Origin: JAKFWF01 sp963732635
GTDB taxonomy: Bacteria > Pseudomonadota > Alphaproteobacteria > Rhizobiales > Hyphomicrobiaceae
NCBI GenBank assembly: GCA_963732635.1
Contig: CAVTAL010000033.1
Span: forward strand, 434,001-498,000
Direction of reading: 5' to 3'
DNA: 64,000 nucleotides
The notes under the pieces were generated by a model. It was not told the origin of the DNA. It saw nothing but the letters and a program-made list of their open reading frames with translations, and ran no database searches. The position numbers and the translations under genes were made by a program. Of this stretch, positions 34,861 to 43,067 are shown in pieces (position 1 is the first letter of the stretch; each line of letters begins with the position of its first letter).

Positions 34861-35745
34861 ATGGCCGCTCTCAGCCTGTCGCGTCGGCCGCTGCTGCAGG
34901 CTACCCTGCTGGCGCTGGCTGCCGAGGCGCTGCTGACCTTCATGGATGCCACCATCAAGGGATTGAGCCCGCGCTATCCAACGCTTGAGATCGCGTTCCT
35001 GCGGTTTGCGTTCGGCGCACTGTGGGCGACGGCACTGCTATTCATCTTTCGGCCCGGCTGGCCGTCGCGGGAAACGGTGCGCGCCAATATTTCACGCTCG
35101 TTCCTGGTGGTGATCACTGCGTCCTGCTTCTTCTTCGCCCTCGGCAGACTGCCGCTGGCCGAGACTGTCGCCCTGTCATTTCTGTCGCCGGTGCTGATGG
35201 CGTTGTTCGGCGGGCTGTTCCTTGGCGAAAAGCTCGATCGCTCGATCGGCATCGGCCTTGCGGCCGGGCTTGCTGGCATGATGTTGATCGTTGGCGCGCG
35301 CATCGGCCAGTCGGACTACCAGGCAGGCGCGCTGTGGGGCGTGGCCGCGCTGTTCGTGTCGACGGTGACCTACGCGCTCAACATCATCGTGTTGCGCACG
35401 CGGGCACAACGTGACCCGGCGCTAACCATTGTATGGTTCCAGAGCACGGCGCCAGGGCTGATGCTGCTGGCGCCGGCGCTGTACGTGTGGACGCAACCCA
35501 GCGCCTGGGATCTGATGTTGTTCGCATTGGTCGGCGCCCTCGGCGTGGCCGGCCATTACCTGCTGGCGCTGGCATTTGCCCGCGCCGAGGCTGCCCGTCT
35601 CGCGCCGGTCCACTACACCACTCTGATCTGGGGCATCCTGTTCGGATACCTGATGTTCGCCGAGGTCCCAACCACCGCAATGCTCGCCGGTGCAACACTG
35701 ATCGCGGCCGGCGCATGGATTGCCCAGCGCAAGCCGCGTCAGTGA
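34861..35745 (+). CDS. EamA/DMT-family transporter
   Basis: A 294-aa inner-membrane protein with ten hydrophobic helices in two EamA repeats: LLALAAEALLTFMDATIKGL and LEIAFLRFAFGALWATALLF in the first, LWGVAALFVSTVTYALNIIV in the second. LSFLSPVLMALFGGLFLGEK is the typical loop-helix after TM4. It exports or imports small metabolites such as amino acids or nucleotide derivatives; the substrate is not predictable. There is no strong ribosome site at 34861, so a nearby internal start is possible. It is convergent with a DUF465 gene 41 bp away. Confidence 0.9.
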   Translation: MAALSLSRRPLLQATLLALAAEALLTFMDATIKGLSPRYPTLEIAFLRFAFGALWATALLFIFRPGWPSRETVRANISRSFLVVITASCFFFALGRLPLAETVALSFLSPVLMALFGGLFLGEKLDRSIGIGLAAGLAGMMLIVGARIGQSDYQAGALWGVAALFVSTVTYALNIIVLRTRAQRDPALTIVWFQSTAPGLMLLAPALYVWTQPSAWDLMLFALVGALGVAGHYLLALAFARAEAARLAPVHYTTLIWGILFGYLMFAEVPTTAMLAGATLIAAGAWIAQRKPRQ

Positions 35746-35786
35746 CCGCCGCGAACGTGTCACGCCTGAAACCAGTCAGGCCAACC

Positions 35787-35960
35787 TCAGGCCCCGGCTT
35801 GCTCAAGTTTGGTGATGGTGTCTTTGAGCTTCAGCTTCTGCATCTTCAGCTTATTGACCGCGACGGGGTCCGCGGCTGGACGGGCCAGCTCCTCGGCAAT
35901 ACGTCGGTCCAACAATTTATGCTTTTCGGCGAGTTCAGAAAGGTGAGCAGATCGCGCCAT
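35787..35960 (-). CDS. YdcH-family (DUF465) protein, copy 1
   Basis: A 57-aa helical protein starting MARSAHLSELAEKHKLLDRR at ATG 35960, after GGAGGAT. The DUF465 pattern is a short coiled-coil pair: one helix ending EELARPAAD, a turn, then VAVNKLKMQKLKLKDTITKL. Function unknown across the family. It is divergent from a second DUF465 gene with 276 bp between, and convergent with the EamA gene. Confidence 0.88.
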   Translation of the reverse strand: MARSAHLSELAEKHKLLDRRIAEELARPAADPVAVNKLKMQKLKLKDTITKLEQAGA

Positions 35961-36236
35961 CCTATCCTCCGAGCAATTGCTGTTAACCTTGGGGAGAATG
36001 ACAGATCCATGACGGTTTGTCCAACCATCGAAGTGGCACAGGGTTGACCAATCGTAACCATTTCGTGTCGACACTCAGACCTGCATAACTCGCGGAATTA
36101 TCCCGCAATTCATTGCCCAGGCCGCACGCTGGTTCTTGCGTTCATGAAGTGTTTTCGACAATACTATGTTTGGGTGCGCTGCGAATGCGGCGTATTGCGG
36201 TGCAACGACCACTTCAAAGAACGAGACACGGGGCAA

Positions 36237-36443
36237 ATGGCGCGCCTGGATGACCGGGACATCAGGGAGCAGCTGGCCGTGCTGCGCGCCGAACACCGCG
36301 AACTCGACAACGAGATCGCGCTGATCGAAGCGGCGGCGCATGCCGACCAGCTACTGATCAAGCGCCTCAAGAAGAAGAAGCTGCACCTGAAGGACCAGAT
36401 CACGGCATTGGAAGACCGTCTTCTGCCCGACATCATCGCTTGA
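36237..36443 (+). CDS. YdcH-family (DUF465) protein, copy 2
   Basis: A 68-aa protein from ATG 36237 (MARLDDRDIREQLAVLRAEH). The second helix is rich in lysine (ADQLLIKRLKKKKLHLKDQI), as in other DUF465 members. It lies 12 bp upstream of purE on the same strand and so probably belongs to the purEK transcription unit, an arrangement seen in related Rhizobiales. Upstream in-frame codons lack a good ribosome site. Confidence 0.85.
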   Translation: MARLDDRDIREQLAVLRAEHRELDNEIALIEAAAHADQLLIKRLKKKKLHLKDQITALEDRLLPDIIA

Positions 36444-36455
36444 ACCGGCCAGAAA

Positions 36456-36947
36456 ATGAGCGCAACAGCACCGATCGTCGGAATCATCATGGGCAGCCAG
36501 TCCGACTGGCCGACCATGCGGCATGCGGCCGACGTCCTGAAATCCCTCGGCGTTACGTTCGAAACGCGCATCGTCTCGGCCCACCGCACGCCCGACCGGC
36601 TTTACGACTATGCCAAATCGGCGAAGTCACGCGGCCTGCACGTGATCATCGCCGGTGCCGGCGGGGCGGCTCATTTGCCCGGCATGGCGGCGTCGATGAC
36701 GACACTGCCGGTGCTTGGCGTGCCGATCGAAAGCCGCATCCTCAAGGGCCAGGACAGTCTGCTTTCGATTGTGCAGATGCCGGCCGGCGTGCCGGTGGGA
36801 ACCCTCGCGATCGGCGAAGCTGGCGCCACCAATGCCGGGCTGCTGGCGGCGCAGATCCTGGCGCTGGCGGATACCGCGCTGGCGGTGCGCCTCGAAGCGC
36901 ATCGCGCCAGTCAGACCGCCGCAGTCGCCGCCGCGCCGAAGGACTAG
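36456..36947 (+). CDS. purE: 5-(carboxyamino)imidazole ribonucleotide mutase
   Basis: The 163-aa PurE class I enzyme rearranges N5-CAIR to CAIR in purine synthesis. Signatures are VGIIMGSQSDWPTMRHA (residues 7-23), RIVSAHRTPDRLYDYA with the catalytic His, and VIIAGAGGAAHLPGMAAS. The length is normal. PurK is encoded immediately downstream, 5 bp after the stop, so N5-CAIR would be passed directly from PurK to PurE. Confidence 0.97.
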   Translation: MSATAPIVGIIMGSQSDWPTMRHAADVLKSLGVTFETRIVSAHRTPDRLYDYAKSAKSRGLHVIIAGAGGAAHLPGMAASMTTLPVLGVPIESRILKGQDSLLSIVQMPAGVPVGTLAIGEAGATNAGLLAAQILALADTALAVRLEAHRASQTAAVAAAPKD

Positions 36948-36952
36948 AACGC

Positions 36953-38047
36953 TTGAAATCGCTCGCAAAACCGATCCCGCCCGGCGGGACAATCGGCATT
37001 CTTGGATCGGGCCAGCTCGGCCGCATGCTGGCGCTCGCCGCCGGCAAGCTCGGCCTCAAGACGCACGTCTATTGCGACGCCAGCGGACCGGCGTTCGACG
37101 TTGCCACGGTGCGCACGACCGCAAACTTCGATCATAGCGAGAAGCTCGCTACATTTGCCCGCACCGTCGATGCCGTCACTTACGAATTCGAGAACATTCC
37201 GCTCGGCTCCGTGGAATTTCTCGAGAACCTGGTACCGGTTCGACCTGGCTCAAAGGCCCTGGCCTGCGCCCAGGACCGGCTCAACGAAAAGCAACTTGCC
37301 CGCGATCTCGGCGCCGGCACGGCGGCATTTGCCGCCATCGACAGCCTCGACGATCTGAACGCCCAGCTTGCCGGCGCGATGCCGGTGCCGTGCGTGCTGA
37401 AAACCCGCCGCCTCGGCTACGACGGCAAGGGCCAGGCGAAGATCATGGCACCGGCCGATGCCGCCGACGCTTGGGCCGCAATCGGCCGTCAACCGGCAAT
37501 CCTGGAAGGCTTCGTAAAGTTCGCCTGCGAAGTCTCGGTGGTGGCGGTGCGCGGCGCCGATGGCGCGTTCGCAGCTTATGACGTGACCCTCAACGACCAC
37601 CGCGACCACGTTCTGCACTCATCGACCGTGCCTGCGGGAATTGCGCCCGGCCTCGGCGATCAAGCGATCGACACCGCGCGGCGGATCGCCCATGCGCTCG
37701 ATTACGTTGGCGTGTTCGCGGTCGAATTCTTCGCCATCGACGGCGACATGCTGGTCAACGAGATCGCACCCAGGGTGCACAATAGCGGCCATTGGACCAT
37801 GGACGCCTGCCTCGCCAGCCAGTTCGAGAACCACATCCGGGCCGTCGCCGGCTGGCCGCTGGGTTCGACCGCCCGCCACGCCGACGCCGAAATGATCAAT
37901 CTAATCGGCCTCGAAGCCAATGAATGGGCAAAAATTGCAGCCGAACCGGGGGCTTCATTGCACCTCTATGGCAAGCGAGAAGCCCGTCCCGGCCGCAAGA
38001 TGGGCCACATCAACCGGCTGACGCGCATGAAACACCCGCCTAAATGA
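36953..38047 (+). CDS. purK: 5-(carboxyamino)imidazole ribonucleotide synthase
   Basis: ATP-grasp enzyme carboxylating AIR with bicarbonate. The TTG at 36953, with AAGGA ten bases upstream, gives 364 aa starting MKSLAKPIPPGGTIGILGSG. The nucleotide-binding GILGSGQLGRMLALAAGKLG, VLKTRRLGYDGKGQ (ATP-grasp glycine loop near residue 150) and EIAPRVHNSGHWTMDA (metal/ATP site near residue 268) are all present. No partner-gene fusion and no gap. The frame is open upstream through purE only by chance. Confidence 0.95.
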   Translation: MKSLAKPIPPGGTIGILGSGQLGRMLALAAGKLGLKTHVYCDASGPAFDVATVRTTANFDHSEKLATFARTVDAVTYEFENIPLGSVEFLENLVPVRPGSKALACAQDRLNEKQLARDLGAGTAAFAAIDSLDDLNAQLAGAMPVPCVLKTRRLGYDGKGQAKIMAPADAADAWAAIGRQPAILEGFVKFACEVSVVAVRGADGAFAAYDVTLNDHRDHVLHSSTVPAGIAPGLGDQAIDTARRIAHALDYVGVFAVEFFAIDGDMLVNEIAPRVHNSGHWTMDACLASQFENHIRAVAGWPLGSTARHADAEMINLIGLEANEWAKIAAEPGASLHLYGKREARPGRKMGHINRLTRMKHPPK

Positions 38048-38200
38048 CGCAGGCCCGGCCGAGGCGTGTAGACTTCTTCACCAGCATTTGCTATTCACCG
38101 GCCAATCCAATGACAAGGCTGCCCCCGGTGATCGGAAAACGGTCTCGGCGAGCGGCCTTTGATGCCATCCAACTCTTCAACAGCCGAGGATAACACCCAA

Positions 38201-38611
38201 GTGCAGGTTCTCGTTCGCGATAATAATGTCGATCAAGCTCTCAAGGCGCTCAAGAAGAAGCTGCAGCGCGAGGGCGTCTTCCGCGAGATGAAGCTCCGGA
38301 ACTACTTCGAGAAGCCGTCCGAGAAGAAGGCCCGCGAGAAGGCTGAGGCCGTGCGCCGCGCACGCAAGCTCGCCCGCAAGAAGCTGCAGCGTGAAGGTCT
38401 GTTGCCGAACAAGCCCCTGAAGAAGCCGCTGACCGGTGGTCGCGGCGGTCGTGGCGGTCCGGGCGCCGGCCGTCCCGAGGGCGGCACGGGCGGTGGTTTC
38501 GGTGGCGGCACCGGTGGTGGTGGCTTCGGTGGCGGCTCAAGCGGCGGCGGCTTCGGCGGCGGCAACTCGGGTGGCGGTTTCGGTGGCGGCGGCGGCTTCG
38601 GCCAGCGCTGA
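38201..38611 (+). CDS. rpsU: 30S ribosomal protein S21 with glycine-rich tail
   Basis: The GTG at 38201 after GAGGA gives MQVLVRDNNVDQALKALKKK, the exact S21 start; an in-frame ATG at 38159 lacks support. S21 aids 30S initiation by helping mRNA base-pair with the anti-Shine-Dalgarno. Residues 1-70 are the normal protein (LQREGVFREMKLRNYFEKPS, ARKLARKKLQREGLLP). About 65 extra residues then follow, almost all Gly, with Phe at intervals (GGGFGGG units). Gly-rich S21 tails occur in some Rhizobiales but this one nearly doubles the protein. Preceded by purK and followed by a terminator. Confidence 0.92.
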   Translation: MQVLVRDNNVDQALKALKKKLQREGVFREMKLRNYFEKPSEKKAREKAEAVRRARKLARKKLQREGLLPNKPLKKPLTGGRGGRGGPGAGRPEGGTGGGFGGGTGGGGFGGGSSGGGFGGGNSGGGFGGGGGFGQR

Positions 38612-38640
38612 TCCTAAATCGGATCTACCGACAAATTTCG

Positions 38641-38672
38641 AACCGCCGGATCGATGGGTCCGGCGGTTTTTG
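38641..38672 (+). terminator. Rho-independent terminator of rpsU
   Basis: AACCGCCGGA (38641-38650) pairs with TCCGGCGGTT (38659-38668), loop of 8, and runs on into TTTTT. It is 30 bases past the rpsU stop. Confidence 0.85.
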
Positions 38673-38750
38673 CGTATTTGCAACGGAACGCCACGCATGT
38701 AGGCGATTTGAACTGACTCAATCTGAAAACGTCGAGAGCAACAACGCGTT

Positions 38751-39047
38751 TCATTCGAACAGTTCGGGTCCAATATCCTGGCTCACGTGAAAAATATCGA
38801 GGATCAGGACGTGTTTGGATTCGACGCGATAGAATATGTGGTGGGACTGAAATCGAAATCGCCGGACGCCAGCCAGTATTTCATCGGCAGCCCGGCCGAT
38901 CCTCGGAAACTCGGCGATCAGGCCGAACGTCTTTTCGAATCCCGCATGGTAGGCGTCGGCCTGATAGCGGCCGAACCGCCCATCGGTGAATTCATGGATT
39001 TCGATCAGAGTCCGACGCACGCGCAGCGATAGCCGGAACTCAGCCAT
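38751..39047 (-). CDS. ParE/RelE-superfamily toxin
   Basis: A 98-aa protein from ATG 39047 (MAEFRLSLRVRRTLIEIHEF). The family layout is clear: N-terminal basic helix pair, LIAEFPRIGRAADEILAGVR, and the C-terminal strands RFRFQSHHIFYRVESKHVLI and DIFHVSQDIG. Loss of the RelE catalytic basic cluster points to the ParE branch, which poisons DNA gyrase. It overlaps the upstream antitoxin gene by 8 bp, so antitoxin is translated first. Chromosomal and standing alone from other mobile genes. Confidence 0.85.
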   Translation of the reverse strand: MAEFRLSLRVRRTLIEIHEFTDGRFGRYQADAYHAGFEKTFGLIAEFPRIGRAADEILAGVRRFRFQSHHIFYRVESKHVLILDIFHVSQDIGPELFE

Positions 39048-39252
39048 GGCTCTTGGAATCCAACCGCGCATGTGCCGCGGCCAGAATGTCGCTCATCGAG
39101 TCGGTTGTCTCTGTTCGACAGTCCGGACCGCTCAACGACGCCGTCAAGCGTCGCAACTGTTCATCGCGCGACAACGATCGCCATTCCCGGATCTGCTCCG
39201 GTGACGGCGTAGCCGTCGGCATCAGGTCGTCAATGGTTTCGGCGTCACGCAT
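39040..39252 (-). CDS. ParD-like antitoxin
   Basis: A 70-aa protein from ATG 39252 (MRDAETIDDLMPTATPSPEQ). It precedes and overlaps the toxin, the normal parDE order. The core IREWRSLSRDEQLRRLTASL and the tail MSDILAAAHARLD are helical and acidic as in addiction-module antitoxins that bind toxin through the C-terminus. A DNA-binding ribbon-helix-helix is not obvious, so the family assignment leans on gene context. Confidence 0.7.
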   Translation of the reverse strand: MRDAETIDDLMPTATPSPEQIREWRSLSRDEQLRRLTASLSGPDCRTETTDSMSDILAAAHARLDSKSHG

Positions 39253-39423
39253 GTTCGCACAATAGCAAAATTCGCAGGCGCCGTCGAGTTGCACGAACCC
39301 TTCTCGCCGCTGAGCAACGTTCCGGCCCGGTTCAGCACTCGGTCATCGAGCTAGTACCGCGTCGGCGCGGGCCAAGTGGCCACCGTTGGCGCACACGATG
39401 ACGGCAACAATGCCTTCAATGGA

Positions 39424-39747
39424 TCAGCCGTGAAAAACAGTAATACGAACAAGAGACAGGTCTTGGCCGATATTTCGCTCGCACATAGCCCGAGCAGTTC
39501 GCAATAGCCTGTGTTCACGATCGTCCACTGGAACAATCAGCTTCTCCTTGAACGGGCGCTCCCTGCTCTCCCAATCATAATTCGTAAGTGCAATATTGAG
39601 AAAAACATCCCAGACGTGAATTGGCTTACGCATCTTCGCCCGAACGCGCCGGGCAATCCGGATCCCATACATGATGGGCAGGCAGAATAACGCCAACATT
39701 ATCCCGATGCCGTAAATTCCCGGAAGCCAGCAGACCGCTGCCTTCAC
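39424..39747 (-). CDS. Small membrane protein translationally coupled to pntB
   Basis: A 107-aa protein of unknown family. The GTG start (39747) lies one base after the pntB stop (TGAGGTG), and GAGG at that junction may serve as the ribosome site. It begins with a hydrophobic stretch (MKAAVCWLPGIYGIGIMLAL, then FCLPIMYGI) that could span the membrane once or twice, followed by a basic loop RIARRVRAKMRKP and a cytoplasmic part with NIALTNYDWESRERPFKE. Its coupling suggests expression with the transhydrogenase, but a functional link is only inference. Confidence 0.6.
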   Translation of the reverse strand: MKAAVCWLPGIYGIGIMLALFCLPIMYGIRIARRVRAKMRKPIHVWDVFLNIALTNYDWESRERPFKEKLIVPVDDREHRLLRTARAMCERNIGQDLSLVRITVFHG

Positions 39748-39748
39748 C

Positions 39749-41158
39749 TCAATGCGCCAGCGCCTTGACGATGCTCTCGGTCATCTTCTTGGCGTCGCCG
39801 AGAAGCATCATGGTGTTGTCCTTGTAGAACAACGGATTGTCGACGCCGGCATAGCCCGATGCCAGCGAGCGCTTGTTGAACATCACGGTGCCGGCCTTCC
39901 ACACCTGCAGCACCGGCATGCCGTAGATCGGCGAGGTCTTATCCTCTTCGGCGGCCGGGTTGGTGACGTCGTTGGCGCCGATGACGAAGGCGATGTCGGC
40001 CTGCTGGAACTCGCTGTTGATGTCCTCGAGTTCGAACACTTCGTCGTAGGGCACGTTGGCTTCGGCCAGCAGCACGTTCATGTGGCCGGGCATGCGGCCG
40101 GCAACCGGATGGATCGCGTACTTCACTTCGACGCCGGCCTTCTTCAGCACGTCGCCCATTTCGCGCAGCGCGTGCTGGGCCTGGGCGACCGCCATGCCAT
40201 AACCGGGCACGATGATCACCTTCTGGGCGTTCTTCATCAGGTAGGCGGCGTCGTCGGCCGAGCCGAGCTTGACCGGCTTCTGCTCGCCCGTGCCGCCACC
40301 GGCCGCCGCCGCGACTTCGCCGCCGAAGCCGCCAGCGATCACCGAAATGAAGGAGCGGTTCATCGCCTTGCACATGATGTAGGACAGGATCGCGCCCGAC
40401 GAGCCGACCAGCGCGCCGGTGATGATCAGCGCGATGTTGCCCAGCGTGAAGCCGATGCCGGCCGCAGCCCAACCCGAGTAGGAATTCAGCATCGACACGA
40501 CGACCGGCATGTCGGCGCCGCCGATCGGGATGATGAGCAGGCCGCCGAAGATCAGCGCGACTATGACGATGGCCCAGAACTGGATCTGCGATTCCGACTG
40601 GCAGAACCAGTAGATCAGCAGAATTAGGCCGAGGCCAAGCGCGACGTTGATGGCGTGGCGGCCGGGCAGCATGATCGGCTTGCCACCCATTCGGCCTGAC
40701 AGCTTGGCGAACGCGATCACCGAGCCGGTGAAGGTAATGGCGCCGATGGCGGCGCCAAGCGCCATTTCAACGAGGCTCGCGGCGGCGATCGTCCCGGGCT
40801 TGCCGATGCCGAAGGCTTCCGGCGCGTTGAGCGCGGCAGCCGCCACGAACACCGCGGCGAGTCCGACCAGCGAGTGGAACGCCGCCACCAGCTCCGGCAT
40901 CATCGTCATCGGAATTCTGCGGGCGGTGTAGGCGCCAATGCCGCCACCGACGCCAAGGCCGGCGATGATCAGGACCCAGGTCAGAATGCTGTCGCCGGCC
41001 GACAGGTTCGCCAGTGTGGTAGCGATCGCGATCGCCATGCCGATCATGCCGAAAGTGTTGCCCCGGCGCGAGCTCTCGGGGCTCGACAGCCCCTTGAGCG
41101 CCAGAATGAACAGCACGCCCGAGACGAGGTAGAGAATGGCGGTCAGGTTGGCGGACAT
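39749..41158 (-). CDS. pntB: NAD(P) transhydrogenase subunit beta
   Basis: A 469-aa subunit with nine hydrophobic helices (domain II) and a C-terminal NADP(H)-binding domain III: VIIVPGYGMAVAQAQHALRE (near residue 315), YAIHPVAGRMPGHMNVLLAE, VIGANDVTNPAA and GYAGVDNPLF. The enzyme drives NADPH formation from NADH using the proton gradient. It is encoded after pntAb and pntAa on the same strand, the split three-gene form usual in alphaproteobacteria. A repeat-filled 121-bp gap separates it from pntAb. Confidence 0.96.
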   Translation of the reverse strand: MSANLTAILYLVSGVLFILALKGLSSPESSRRGNTFGMIGMAIAIATTLANLSAGDSILTWVLIIAGLGVGGGIGAYTARRIPMTMMPELVAAFHSLVGLAAVFVAAAALNAPEAFGIGKPGTIAAASLVEMALGAAIGAITFTGSVIAFAKLSGRMGGKPIMLPGRHAINVALGLGLILLIYWFCQSESQIQFWAIVIVALIFGGLLIIPIGGADMPVVVSMLNSYSGWAAAGIGFTLGNIALIITGALVGSSGAILSYIMCKAMNRSFISVIAGGFGGEVAAAAGGGTGEQKPVKLGSADDAAYLMKNAQKVIIVPGYGMAVAQAQHALREMGDVLKKAGVEVKYAIHPVAGRMPGHMNVLLAEANVPYDEVFELEDINSEFQQADIAFVIGANDVTNPAAEEDKTSPIYGMPVLQVWKAGTVMFNKRSLASGYAGVDNPLFYKDNTMMLLGDAKKMTESIVKALAH

Positions 41159-41179
41159 TGGAACGGCTCCGGAGGAAGC

Positions 41180-41275
41180 GTGAGTGGTGAGTGGTCAGTC
41201 GTGAGTGAGTGGTCGGGGAAACTGCCGGTCGGTGGCGAATGGATCTCGAAACTCCACTCACCACTCACCACTCAC
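41180..41275. repeat. Inverted and tandem heptamer repeats between pntB and pntAb
   Basis: GTGAGTG occurs at 41180-41186, 41187-41193 and 41201-41207, and its complement CACTCAC three times in tandem at 41255-41275. The two sets face each other and could fold into a hairpin within the pnt mRNA. The same unit is tandemly repeated at 16151-16178. Confidence 0.8.
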
Positions 41276-41279
41276 GACC

Positions 41280-41669
41280 TCACGTCTTCTTCTCTTTCTT
41301 CTTGTACATCGCGAGCATGCGCTGCGTGACCAGGAAGCCGCCGAAGATGTTGACGGCCGCCATCACCAGCGCCAGGAATCCAAAGAACTTGGCGAAGCCC
41401 GAGCCCCAGCCGACGAGGCCGACACCAGCCGCCAGCAGTGCGCCGACCACGATCACGCTACTGATCGCGTTTGTTACCGCCATCAGCGGCGTGTGCAGCG
41501 CGGGCGTCACACCCCAAACCACGAAGTAGCCGACGAAGATCGCGATCACGAACACCATCAGCTGGTAGATCGCGGGCGACACATCGGCGCCACCGGAGGC
41601 ATGTGCCACCCCGGTGGTGGCTGCGAGCGCCGCGAGGGCAACGGTGGATTTCATGAGAGCGCGCATCAT
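41280..41669 (-). CDS. pntAb: NAD(P) transhydrogenase subunit alpha part 2 (membrane part)
   Basis: A 129-aa membrane subunit starting MMRALMKSTVALAALAATTG. The four hydrophobic helices include AIYQLMVFVIAIFVGYFVVW, NAISSVIVVGALLAAGVGLV and GFLALVMAAVNIFGGFLVTQ, followed by the polar end MYKKKEKKT. These make up the alpha-subunit share of the proton channel. The first residues resemble a signal peptide, seen also in relatives. Its ATG overlaps the pntAa stop (ATGA), so the two are translationally coupled. Confidence 0.9.
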   Translation of the reverse strand: MMRALMKSTVALAALAATTGVAHASGGADVSPAIYQLMVFVIAIFVGYFVVWGVTPALHTPLMAVTNAISSVIVVGALLAAGVGLVGWGSGFAKFFGFLALVMAAVNIFGGFLVTQRMLAMYKKKEKKT

Positions 41670-42819
41670 GCACCTTCCTTCGGGGCGAGGCTCGGATGGA
41701 CGATTTTGCCGTCCTTGGCCACCAGCGTGCCTTTGATCACATCGTCGTCCCAGTTGATCTTCAGGACCTTGTCCTTCTTGTCGAGCATCGCGGTCTCGAT
41801 GAACGTCAAGCAGGTTCTTGGCGTAGAGGCTCGAGGCGTTGACCGGCACGGTGCCGGCAAGGTTGAGCGGCCCGGAAATGCGCACGCCGTTGTGTTCGAC
41901 GACCTTGCCGGGCTCGGTCAATTCGCAGTTGCCGCCGCGCTCGGCGGCAAGATCCATGATGATGGCGCCGGACTTCATGCTCTCGACCATGGCGCGGGTC
42001 AGCAGTTTCGGCGCTGGCCGACCGGGGATCAGCGCCGTGGTGATCACCACGTCCTGGTTCTTGACGTGGTTAGCGACCAGTTCGGCTTGCTTCGCCTGAT
42101 ATTCGGCGCTCATCGGCTTGGCATAGCCGGCCGCCGTCTGGGCCTGTTTGAACTCGTCGTCCTCGACAGCGATGAACTTGGCGCCGAGCGAGGCGACCTG
42201 CTCCTTGGTGGCCGGCCTGACGTCGGTCGCGGTGACGACGGCTCCGAGCCGGCGAGCAGTCGCGATCGCCTGCAGGCCGGCGACGCCAACGCCCATAATG
42301 AAAATCTTGGCGGCAGGCACGGTGCCGGCGGCGGTCATCATCATCGGCACCGCCTGCTCGAACATCGAGGCGGCGTCGACCACCGCCTTGTAGCCGGCAA
42401 GGTTGGCCTGACTCGACAGCACGTCCATTGACTGAGCGCGGGTGATGCGCGGCATGAACTCCATCGAGTAGAGGTTCATGCCCGTTGCCGCGAGCGCCTC
42501 AAGACCCGGCCGGTCGTCGAACGGCGACAGCATGGCGATAACCTGCGCGCCTGGCGCGAGGCTTTTGGCTTCCTCGACCGAGGGACGGCGAACTTTCAGC
42601 AGAATGTCGGCGCCGGTGGCTGCATCGGCGGCCGAACCCGCGATGGTGGCGCCGGCTGCCTGATAGAGCGCGTCGGCGAACCGAGACCGCGATCCAGCGC
42701 CCGACTTGCACCTTCACCGCGCAACCGGCTGCGACAAGCTTCTTGACTGTCTCCGGCGACACCGCGACGCGGGTCTCATCCGCGCCTTCGGCGGTGATGG
42801 CGATCGTGACCATGGTCAT
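41666..42819 (-). pseudogene. pntAa: NAD(P) transhydrogenase subunit alpha part 1, two frameshifts
   Basis: The NAD(H)-binding subunit. The start is MTMVTIAITAEGADETRVAV, then a break at 42706-42707 (an extra A in the coding strand), continuation SGAGSRSRFADALYQAAGAT, then IFIMGVGVAGLQAIATARRL (NAD loop) and ISGPLNLAGTVPVNASSLYA. A second break at 41808-41809 (an extra T in the coding strand) moves the end to TFIETAMLDKKDKVLKINWD and a TGA at 41666-41668. The span is 384 codons plus two bases, the length expected with two insertions. PntA is rarely lost while pntB and pntAb stay intact, so error in the sequence is likely. Confidence 0.88.
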
Positions 42820-42923
42820 ACGTGTCCAAATGGCGGAACCAGCCCGTGCGAGCCAGCCGAATGCGGGAACGGTGACAGAAAAACAAATCAGCGCGACAAG
42901 GGTTTGCCGCCAGTAACGTCCCC

Positions 42924-43067
42924 TCAGACGAGGAAGACGAACATGCCGACCATCAGCAGCACCATGAAAATCACCCCGAATTTGGTGGCGCTGACGAAGC
43001 CGTTATAGGTACGGTTGTGCTCTGCGTAGTCCATGGCGGGATGCCCGCCGGTCGCGTGATCACTCAT
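42924..43067 (-). CDS. aa3-type cytochrome c oxidase subunit IV
   Basis: A 47-aa protein starting MSDHATGGHPAMDYAEHNRT from ATG 43067, with GAGG upstream. The rest, YNGFVSATKFGVIFMVLLMV and GMFVFLV, is a single transmembrane helix at the C-terminus. This is the small bacterial aa3 oxidase subunit IV, recognised by the MDYxEHxxTYxGF pattern. In many Rhizobiales the gene stands beside pntAa, as here. It is a structural extra of the oxidase with unclear function. Confidence 0.9.
   Translation of the reverse strand: MSDHATGGHPAMDYAEHNRTYNGFVSATKFGVIFMVLLMVGMFVFLV

Noticed and set aside
38250..38565. Minus-strand proline- or histidine-rich frames opposite rpsU
   Set aside because: They are the complement of the glycine-codon repeats and have no independent support.
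41280..42533. A natural fusion of PntAa and PntAb in one open frame
   Set aside because: The joined frame passes through 40 nonsense-like residues; the true PntAa end is read in another frame and overlaps the pntAb ATG in the usual ATGA way. The fusion is a frameshift artefact.
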